Shown: positions 1 through 5,345 of the stretch, in pieces
Layout of the letters: the number at the start of each line of letters is the position of its first letter
Numbering within the stretch: position 1 is the first letter of the stretch
From: Acidobacteriota bacterium
GTDB lineage: Bacteria; Acidobacteriota; Terriglobia; Bryobacterales; Bryobacteraceae
Direction of reading: 5' to 3'
Assembly (NCBI GenBank): GCA_026394095.1
Contig: JAPKYY010000936.1
Location: 1 to 6,411 of the forward strand
Length of the DNA: 6,411 bases
The notes under the pieces: model-generated
What the model was told of the DNA's origin: nothing
The model's database searches: none
What the model saw: only the letters and a program-made list of their open reading frames with translations
Translations under genes and position numbers: made by a program

Positions 1-799
1 CATCGAAGATCGCGGCATTGGCGTCGGTGAGCTGGGCATTGAGCGTCAGCATCTTTTCAGGCACAGGTAGATGGTGGCGGTGGTAGTGCTTGATCTCGTT
101 CAGGATCTCAACCGCACGCTGGGTCCAGACGGCCCACTGCCCGAGGAGCCCGCCGACCATCCGAAGTTGGACATCACCGACTTGATAGACCGTGAGCAGG
201 TCGTTGATGATGTTGTCGTCGTTGCCGGTGTAGATCGCGATTTCACTTGCCCGGCCACTTTCGGCTACGGCTCGCATCACGTCAATGGTCTGGTAGCGGT
301 GGAAGGGGGCAACTTTGATTGCGACGACGTTTTCGATTTCGGCGAAGCGCCGCCAGAACTTGTAGGAGAGCACCCGGCCGCCGACGGCTGGCTGCAGGTA
401 GAAGCCGACAACAGGGATTGTCTCGGAGACAGACTTTGCGTAGGCGAGCATCTCGTCTTCGGTTGAGTTGCGGAAGGGGGCGAGGCTCAAGAGCCCGGCG
501 TCATAGCCGAGTTTTGCGGCCAGATCGGCTTCGTTTGCAGCGCAGACTCCGGCAATGGCCAGGCGGCCGGTGGGCTTCCATTCCTCGATTGCCATCTTGA
601 GAACGGGCTCGAGCAGGCCGTGCTCGCGGATGGTGAATTGTGTTGTGTGGACGGCGACGGCGATACCGCCGGCACCGGCTCTGGCGTAGTAACGGGTGAG
701 GCTGCGTTGACTAGCTTCGTTCAGGTGGCGGCTGGCGGTGAGGGCGAGCGGATGGGCTGGAATCACCAGGCCTTCGAATAATCTGGATCTTAGGGACAC
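1..799 (-). CDS. Dihydrodipicolinate synthase / N-acetylneuraminate lyase superfamily protein (3' end beyond window)
   Basis: Class I aldolase-fold enzyme; 266 codons are visible and the C-terminus runs off the left edge. Reading leftwards from GTG 799, the protein opens with a strand ending GLVIPAHPLAL, as family members do. The family's catalytic tyrosine is Y134 (in GFYLQP) and the Schiff-base lysine is K162 (in AIKVAPFHR), close to Tyr133 and Lys161 of E. coli DapA. The DapA signature GTTGE is replaced by HTTQF (residues 51-55): the threonine pair is kept but the Gly-Glu is lost. I infer a lyase or aldolase acting on another 2-keto acid rather than the lysine-biosynthesis enzyme. The GTG start is chosen because an in-frame TAA lies three codons upstream and no other start precedes the conserved strand. 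It overlaps the epimerase-like gene's TAG stop by one base (TAGTG), so translational coupling is likely. The superfamily is secure; the substrate is unknown. Confidence 0.9.
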   Translation of the reverse strand, partial: MSLRSRLFEGLVIPAHPLALTASRHLNEASQRSLTRYYARAGAGGIAVAVHTTQFTIREHGLLEPVLKMAIEEWKPTGRLAIAGVCAANEADLAAKLGYDAGLLSLAPFRNSTEDEMLAYAKSVSETIPVVGFYLQPAVGGRVLSYKFWRRFAEIENVVAIKVAPFHRYQTIDVMRAVAESGRASEIAIYTGNDDNIINDLLTVYQVGDVQLRMVGGLLGQWAVWTQRAVEILNEIKHYHRHHLPVPEKMLTLNAQLTDANAAIFD

Positions 800-1836
800 T
801 AGAATTTACCGTCCCGGGCTTCAAAGTGAGTGGGTTTGCCGAGGGAGCGGCCGCCGGATTCAATCCAGCTTGCCGTCCAATCGAAGGTTTGGAGCCAACT
901 GACTTGTGGAGGGCCGAAGAGGGCGTGGGCCTTTGAACCGTCGTTCAGCAGAGCGGTTTCGGCTTCGGTGCCGGTGAACTCGATGGCTTTGTTCCAGCGA
1001 TTGCCGAAGGCGATCGCGATGTCGCGTACCTTCAGGATCTCAGGGCCTGCGATGTTCAGGACTGCGGCTGGAGAAGTTGCCAGAGGCAATGATCGCAAAA
1101 CATAGGAGTTGGCGTCGCCCTGCCAGATGAAGTTCACCGCAGGCATCGAGACGTCGATGGGCTCGTTTTGCCAGACCTTTTGGCCGAGGTCGTGGAGGAT
1201 GCCGTAGCGGGGCTCGAGGGCGTAATTGAGACGAAGGTTGATGACCCTGGCTCCGTAGGCATTGGCACCGTATTCAAACATACGCTCGCGGCCCAGGACA
1301 GATTGGGCGTATTCGCCTACAGGCCCTACAGGAGTGTCTTCGTTTGCTCCTCGTGAGGTAACGGGCACCAAAGGATAGATGTTGCCGCTAGAGAGGGCTG
1401 CAATGCGCGAGTGGCGGAAGCGATCCACAACCAGGCCGGGCAGGAGGACGTTCATTGCCCATGTGAGCGATGCGTTGCCGGAGGAGCCGAATTTGCGGCC
1501 GGCCAGGTAGATGACATTTTCGGCATCGGGCAGGCGATGGAGTGCGCCATGCTCGAGCAGATCTTCACTCAGGATTTTGACCCCTGCGGCAGTGAGAGCT
1601 TCGCGGGGGCGGTCTTCGCTGAAGCGCGAGACTGCCAGGACCTGTTGTTTGGAGCCGATGGCGTCGAGCGCCTTCTGGATGCGCATGGCAAGGGTGGGGC
1701 CCATTTTGCCGCCTGCGCCCAGGATCAGAAAGTCTCCTGGCAGAGATCGAATTACTTCAAGATCAGCTTCGTTTGGGTGAGAGAGCCAGCTTTCGAGGGC
1801 AGCCTCGTCGCGAAATCCTTGCATTCTTTTAACCAT
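799..1836 (-). CDS. NAD-dependent epimerase/dehydratase family protein (extended SDR-like, lacks catalytic Lys)
   Basis: A 345-residue Rossmann-fold protein. The nucleotide-binding glycine motif is GAGGKMG at residues 40-46, after the strand DFLILG. A conserved serine region (ALSSGNIYP, residues 147-155) and the tyrosine of the SDR active site (Y176 in GEYAQSV) are present. The lysine expected four residues after the tyrosine (YxxxK) is valine (V180). The arrangement YAQSVLGRER still aligns with the usual YxxSKLxxE helix, so the change looks like a property of this protein rather than a frame error. It probably binds NAD(P) and acts on a sugar-like substrate, but ordinary SDR proton-relay chemistry is doubtful. 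It lies between the GNAT and DapA-like genes, overlapping the first by 8 nt and the second by 1 nt. A second in-frame ATG at residue 5 (1824) is an alternative start. Fold secure, reaction unknown. Confidence 0.9.
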   Translation of the reverse strand: MVKRMQGFRDEAALESWLSHPNEADLEVIRSLPGDFLILGAGGKMGPTLAMRIQKALDAIGSKQQVLAVSRFSEDRPREALTAAGVKILSEDLLEHGALHRLPDAENVIYLAGRKFGSSGNASLTWAMNVLLPGLVVDRFRHSRIAALSSGNIYPLVPVTSRGANEDTPVGPVGEYAQSVLGRERMFEYGANAYGARVINLRLNYALEPRYGILHDLGQKVWQNEPIDVSMPAVNFIWQGDANSYVLRSLPLATSPAAVLNIAGPEILKVRDIAIAFGNRWNKAIEFTGTEAETALLNDGSKAHALFGPPQVSWLQTFDWTASWIESGGRSLGKPTHFEARDGKF

Positions 1837-2590
1837 ACTCGAAGCCGGCGATGCCGAGGCAGGTATGTGCGGGCGGTGGGAGGGCCTGGCCCAGAAACAG
1901 GCGAGTCAGATGGCGGGTTGCGGTGAGACCCTGCTCTGTGGCGAGACGGGTGGCCAGCGGGTTTTGCGGGAACAAGTCCCAGTAAAGGGATGCTTCTCTT
2001 GGGATTTCGGTGAGAAGCTCTTCTGCGTCGGATTCGTCTTCGGCGACAAAGGGGCCGATGTAGTTTGCCAGATGCCCGGGCCTGAGCAGGAGGTAGGCAT
2101 CCTCGCTGGAATGCACTTTGCTTTCTGCTGCCAGTGCTTCGATCAGGTTGCTGGTTTGAATCGGGGTGGGTAGATCGAATGGCAACTGGGTGCCGGAGCG
2201 GGACCAGCGTTCGATCGGACATTGATCTTCAAAGCCGAAGCTGCGATAGAGCGGGGCACCCATCGTGGTTGCATCGAGGCCGATGCTGGCGATGTTGCGG
2301 GCTTTCAAGAGGTCGAGGATGGTTGTCAGCAACTTGCGGGCGAGGCCTTTGCCGCGGTGTTGGGGCATGGTGAGGACCATGCCGATCCAGGCGAGGTCGT
2401 CGTCGTAGGTGATGGCGGTTGCGGTTGCCGCCAGGCTGCCGTCGATCTCGATTCCCCAGCAAAGACCGGGGCTGAGGGTGATCAGGCGTTGCCAATCGGC
2501 AGGGGTTTGGTTCCATCCGGCGGCCTGGCTGAGGCGCATCATTGCGTCGAGTGGAAACAGATGCAACTCTCGTGGTGTCAAAATCGTCAC
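1829..2590 (-). CDS. GNAT family N-acetyltransferase with C-terminal Acetyltransf_18-like domain
   Basis: Predicted cytoplasmic acetyltransferase of 253 residues from a GTG start. The N-terminal part has the pattern AGWNQTPADW (residues 24-33) typical of YitH/HolE-type GNAT proteins. The strand WIGMVLTM is followed by the acetyl-CoA pyrophosphate-binding motif QHRGKGLA (about 77-84), and then by LDATTMGAPLYRSFGF, the usual motif-B region. Residues from about 165 form a second domain with RPGHLANYIGP and a terminal TRLFLG...GIAGFEYG, resembling the C-terminal domain of the same family. The acceptor substrate is not evident. The reading frame stays open to ATG 2695, but that would run antisense through the DUF4139 signal peptide and adds residues unlike the family. 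GTG 2590 gives the expected short lead-in VTILTPREL. No Shine-Dalgarno sequence precedes it. It is the first gene of the minus-strand group, and its TAA overlaps the next ATG (ATGGTTAA). Confidence 0.85.
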   Translation of the reverse strand: MTILTPRELHLFPLDAMMRLSQAAGWNQTPADWQRLITLSPGLCWGIEIDGSLAATATAITYDDDLAWIGMVLTMPQHRGKGLARKLLTTILDLLKARNIASIGLDATTMGAPLYRSFGFEDQCPIERWSRSGTQLPFDLPTPIQTSNLIEALAAESKVHSSEDAYLLLRPGHLANYIGPFVAEDESDAEELLTEIPREASLYWDLFPQNPLATRLATEQGLTATRHLTRLFLGQALPPPAHTCLGIAGFEYG

Positions 2591-2595
2591 AGGAG
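2591..2595 (+). promoter_or_regulatory. Ribosome binding site of the DUF4139 gene
   Basis: AGGAG lies 4 nt before ATG 2600. It decides the start: the frame is open back to 2222, but that upstream stretch is antisense to the GNAT gene, and the protein from 2600 begins directly with a signal peptide. Confidence 0.75.
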
Positions 2596-2596
2596 T

Positions 2597-2602
2597 ATTA
2601 TG
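2597..2602 (-). promoter_or_regulatory. Candidate -10 hexamer for the minus-strand operon
   Basis: On the minus strand the hexamer CATAAT (one mismatch to TATAAT) ends 6 nt before the GTG start of the GNAT gene. It overlaps the ATG of the divergent DUF4139 gene. No convincing -35 box sits 16-18 nt further upstream. With usual spacing, transcription would begin at or next to the GTG, giving a leaderless mRNA, which fits the missing ribosome binding site. This is a weak, single-element prediction. Confidence 0.25.
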
Positions 2603-3019
2603 CGCCAGACCGTGAGTGTTCTTAGTATTGTGCTGCTTGTGCAAAGTTTGCCAGCCGCCGAATTGCCCGTGCGAAAGGTGATTCTGTATAAGCACGGGAT
2701 TGGGTATTTCGAGCGGGGCGGGGAGATCCCGGCAGGGCAGTCGGCCCGGCTTGATTTCAAAGCGAACGAAATGAATGATGTTTTGAAGTCGCTGACGATC
2801 AATGATCTGACGGAGAATTCGGTGGCGGGAGTTCGTTATGACTCGAGCATGCCGCTGGCTTCAAAGCTTGCCGAGTTTCCGTTCAAGCTTGGAGAACGCA
2901 CGCCGCTGACGGACTTTCTCGATCAGTTGAAGACTGAAGCTGGGGCAGGGAAGTGTGAGTGGGCAGATTGTGGGGGCGCGTGTGGCGCAGAGCCGCGAAC
3001 GTTCGCAGACGAGTACTGA
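2600..3019 (+). CDS. DUF4139 domain-containing secreted protein, N-terminal fragment (frameshifted)
   Basis: The first 117 or so residues are the genuine start of a DUF4139 protein. A signal peptide (MRQTVSVLSIVLLVQSLPAA, cleavage probably after PAA) is followed by VRKVILYKHGIGYFERGG, then FKANEMNDVLKSLTINDL and GVRYDSSMPL, the usual N-terminal domain of this family. The region ends at LKTEAGAG. After that the frame reads low-quality sequence (KCEWADCGGACG...) and stops at TGA 3017-3019, giving 139 residues. The remaining protein continues in the +1 frame, so this fragment and the one at 2955-4568 are one gene split by a single extra base. If rejoined, the protein would be about 655 residues, exported to the periplasm or cell surface. 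The function of the family is not established. It is divergent from the GNAT gene, with only 9 bp between the starts. Confidence 0.85.
   Translation: MRQTVSVLSIVLLVQSLPAAELPVRKVILYKHGIGYFERGGEIPAGQSARLDFKANEMNDVLKSLTINDLTENSVAGVRYDSSMPLASKLAEFPFKLGERTPLTDFLDQLKTEAGAGKCEWADCGGACGAEPRTFADEY
2939..2955 (+). other. Frameshift site inside the DUF4139 gene
   Basis: Frame 1 (from ATG 2600) is family-like up to about 2950. The +1 frame is family-like from about 2952 and cannot extend upstream of the TGA at 2928-2930. Skipping one base, for instance A2951 or one G of the GGGG run at 2942-2945, joins them as EAGAGSVSGQIVGARV or EAGQGSVSGQIVGARV, which reads as a natural continuation. Short G runs at 2942-2945 and 2948-2950 are plausible sites for a base insertion, whether real or from sequencing. 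Confidence 0.8.
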
Positions 3020-4568
3020 TGTTTTGAGCCTTTTGACTTCCAACGGGGATATCGCAACTTATGATCTTGGATCGATCACGTCGATGCGGCTGAGCGACCC
3101 GGAGTTGCAATTGCAGTTGAGTGAATACTTGAAGAGCCTAAATGTGAGCCGGAGCCGGGAGCAGAAGAGTGTTTACGTGGATTCGGCGAAGGATGCGGCG
3201 CGGAAGTTGAGTGTTGCTTATACGATTCCGATGCCGGTTTGGAAGTCGAGCTACCGGCTGGTGCTAGACGCTGGGGCGGCGAAGAAGCCGATGCTCGAAG
3301 GCTGGGCGATTATCGACAACACCACGAGTGAGGACTGGACGAAGGTGGATTTGAGTGTGATCTCGGGGCGGCCGATCAGCTTTGTGTCGCGCTTGTATGA
3401 GCCGAAGTTTTTGCAGCGGCAGGTGGCGGAGTTGGAGGATGAGCAGCCGTTGGCGCCCAAGACCTATGCGATGGCGGCGCCCGCGCCACCTGCTCAAGCA
3501 ATGGGACGGGCTGCCGGGATGCGGATGGAAAAGTTTGCCGCTGCGGCAGAGATGAACACCGTCTCGGCTTCCGTCTCTACGGTGCAAACGGATACAACTA
3601 CGCGAGAAGCAGGTGAGCTTTTTGAGTACAAGTTTGGTCAACCCGTTACCGTGAAACGCAATGAGAGCGCCATGCTGCCCTTTGTGCAGCAGGAAATTAA
3701 CGCACGCAAGTTGTTAATTTACACAGAGAACTCATCGAGCCAGAATCCTTTGAACTCAGCGGAGCTTACGAACTCCACTGGCAAGACTCTCGACGGGGGC
3801 CCGTTGAGCGTTTACGATGGTGGCGTCTATGCGGGTGAAGCTCTGGTAAACACTTTCAAGCCCGGTGACAAGCGGCTGTTGAGTTATGCGAGCGATCTGG
3901 GTACGCGGGTGATCGAAGATAACAATGATGCTCCACAAGTCTTGCGAACGATTAAGGCCAGCGACGGAGTGATTACACTGAATTCCACAACAGAGACGAC
4001 CAAGACCTACAAGATCACCAATGTGGATCGTAAAGCGAAGACGCTGATTCTTGAACATGCGATTCGTTATGACCACAAATTGATTGGAGCCAAGCCAGTA
4101 GAGCAGACGCCCACGCACTACCGATTTGAAGTGAAGTTGAGTGGCGAAGCCGCACAGAGCTTTTCCGTCAAGGAAGAGCGCGTCCTCAACGAGCAACTGC
4201 AAATCAGCGGTACTAGTGACGAGCAGATTGGTTTCTGGATTGCCTCGAACCGCTTGTCGCCTGAGGCGAAACAAATCATGAGCGGCATCGCAGCTCTGCG
4301 CCGTCAGGTGGCGGAATCGAATCGCGCCATCCAGGCGATGAATCAGCAGGTGACCGAATCGACTGCGGATCAGGAACGAGTTCGTCGTAATCTTTCGAGC
4401 CTGAACTCGGTATCGGGCCAGACCGAGAGGGTGCAGAAGTACGCTTCTGACCTGGCGAATCTGGACGGCAAGATCGTGACGCTTCGCGATCAGATTGCTG
4501 CGGAGACGAAAAAACGTGATGGCTTCAATCAACAACTGGCACAAAAAATCGAATCTGCAAAGTTTTGA
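2955..4568 (+). CDS. DUF4139 domain-containing protein, main C-terminal part (frameshifted)
   Basis: This 537-residue open frame holds the body of the DUF4139 protein. Near residues 99-152 is the family block SYRLVLDAG, LEGWAIIDNTTSEDW, SGRPISFVSRLYEP. An Ala/Pro/Met-rich linker follows (about 160-215). A second conserved block has ELFEYKFGQPVTVKRNESAMLPF (221-243), TGKTLDGGPLSVYDGGVYAGEAL (275-297) and PGDKRLLSYASDLG (303-316). The last 95 residues (about 440-535) are charged, heptad-like and probably coiled coil. The nominal GTG at 2955 has no well-spaced ribosome binding site, and a product starting there would lack the signal peptide. I therefore regard it as the continuation of the gene that starts at 2600, not a separate gene. 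The frame is undamaged over its whole length, which suggests a recent mutation or a sequence error. The gene 47 bp downstream also encodes an exported protein. Confidence 0.88.
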   Translation: MSGQIVGARVAQSRERSQTSTDVLSLLTSNGDIATYDLGSITSMRLSDPELQLQLSEYLKSLNVSRSREQKSVYVDSAKDAARKLSVAYTIPMPVWKSSYRLVLDAGAAKKPMLEGWAIIDNTTSEDWTKVDLSVISGRPISFVSRLYEPKFLQRQVAELEDEQPLAPKTYAMAAPAPPAQAMGRAAGMRMEKFAAAAEMNTVSASVSTVQTDTTTREAGELFEYKFGQPVTVKRNESAMLPFVQQEINARKLLIYTENSSSQNPLNSAELTNSTGKTLDGGPLSVYDGGVYAGEALVNTFKPGDKRLLSYASDLGTRVIEDNNDAPQVLRTIKASDGVITLNSTTETTKTYKITNVDRKAKTLILEHAIRYDHKLIGAKPVEQTPTHYRFEVKLSGEAAQSFSVKEERVLNEQLQISGTSDEQIGFWIASNRLSPEAKQIMSGIAALRRQVAESNRAIQAMNQQVTESTADQERVRRNLSSLNSVSGQTERVQKYASDLANLDGKIVTLRDQIAAETKKRDGFNQQLAQKIESAKF

Positions 4569-4601
4569 GAAAAAATGCCCGGCTTTGACGCATATAGCTA
4601 C

Positions 4602-4606
4602 AGGAG
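4602..4606 (+). promoter_or_regulatory. Ribosome binding site for the TTG-started secreted protein
   Basis: AGGAG sits 9 nt before TTG 4616. It supports TTG as the start, because the frame's next potential starts lie inside or beyond the signal peptide and no ATG is near. Confidence 0.7.
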
Positions 4607-4615
4607 ACTTTTAAC

Positions 4616-5332
4616 TTGAAACTTTTGATTCTTGCGAGCGCGTTCAGCGCAGTTGCGCTTTTGGCCCAGCCGAGCAGCGAGGTGCAGTTTAACAACTGTA
4701 CGGAATATGTCGGGGCTGGCTGGGTGCCACTCGCACAAGCCGCACCTTTTGTGCCGAATACCTTTCAGGTGCTTAAGAATGGCCCACAGGCCTTGCTTGT
4801 TACCCGGGCGTCTGAGTGCCAATCGGTTGTGATTGACAATTCAAAGCCTGAGGCAGTCCGACTGTCGCAAATCGGTGTGAGCGTTGTTTCTCCGGACGGT
4901 ACCGGCGACATCAACAACTACACTGTCATCTATGTCACCAACAGCAAGCGACTGGCGCAGCGTCTGGAGAGGGCTGGTTTGCCAGTTAAAGTTGATGAAG
5001 ACCTTGCCTATGAGGTGAATGCTGGAAATCTTTTCGTCGATGTTTCGCCGGAAGATGGGCCGGCCTACTTCTTCAATGGTGCCGTGACCGACCCTGCTCC
5101 GAACACGGGATTTCCGTTTCTGGCGAACTGGTGGTACGAGAGCAACCGTGGCCGCATGAAGATGGCTACAAACATTCCGAACATTGCGTTTGGTGCCAGT
5201 GCTGTGACGATCTACAGCCGTAAGGATGCGCCTGTCGGCAAGCTGATCAACGGGAATACGTTTTCGGCCTTTGGTGTCTATAACGTTCGAGGTAAATTTG
5301 CTACCGGACGCATGGAAGTTACCGTTCGCTAG
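4616..5332 (+). CDS. Small secreted protein of unknown function
   Basis: A 238-residue protein from a TTG start. The first 18 or so residues (KLLILASAFSAVALLAQ) form a signal peptide, so it is probably periplasmic or secreted; there is no lipobox cysteine and no further membrane segment. The mature part has two cysteines, C28 (FNNCTEY) and C68 (SECQSV), that could pair as a disulfide. Visible landmarks are CTEYVGAGWVPLAQAAPFVP, a Tyr-rich strand NYTVIYVTNS (about 101-110), and a tryptophan-rich stretch FLANWWYES (about 168-176). The pattern of a VP-rich opening followed by beta strands faintly recalls the acetoacetate decarboxylase-like fold, but this is only an impression and I assign no function. 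It follows the DUF4139 gene by 47 bp and precedes the UvrC-like gene by 13 bp, so it may be co-transcribed with either. Confidence 0.85.
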   Translation: MKLLILASAFSAVALLAQPSSEVQFNNCTEYVGAGWVPLAQAAPFVPNTFQVLKNGPQALLVTRASECQSVVIDNSKPEAVRLSQIGVSVVSPDGTGDINNYTVIYVTNSKRLAQRLERAGLPVKVDEDLAYEVNAGNLFVDVSPEDGPAYFFNGAVTDPAPNTGFPFLANWWYESNRGRMKMATNIPNIAFGASAVTIYSRKDAPVGKLINGNTFSAFGVYNVRGKFATGRMEVTVR

Positions 5333-5345
5333 CTAAAATAGAAAG

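Noticed and set aside
71..466. Plus-strand open frame of 131 codons
   Set aside because: It is antisense to the DapA-superfamily gene, whose minus-strand frame shows clear family motifs; the plus-frame protein has none.
1411..1926. Plus-strand open frame of 171 codons
   Set aside because: It is antisense to the epimerase-like gene and the end of the GNAT gene, with no recognisable protein features.
2222..2599. Upstream extension of the DUF4139 frame back to 2222
   Set aside because: It is antisense to the GNAT domain; the signal peptide and the ribosome binding site fix the start at 2600.
2591..2695. Upstream extension of the GNAT gene to ATG 2695
   Set aside because: The added 35 residues lie antisense to the DUF4139 signal peptide region and do not resemble GNAT N-termini, whereas GTG 2590 gives the expected short lead-in.
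2955..3641. More G-rich third codon positions in the first part of the DUF4139 body than in its later part
   Set aside because: The change is gradual, lies within one continuous domain family and was judged only by eye; it does not by itself indicate transfer or recombination.
3756..4544. Minus-strand open frame of 262 codons
   Set aside because: It lies opposite the well-supported DUF4139 block, and its protein is rich in Arg, Leu and His with no domain pattern, as expected of an antisense shadow.
4569..4615. Possible promoter (TTGACG and TATAGC) in the 47-bp gap
   Set aside because: The two hexamers are only 2 bp apart, far from the usual 17, and no terminator hairpin is visible either.
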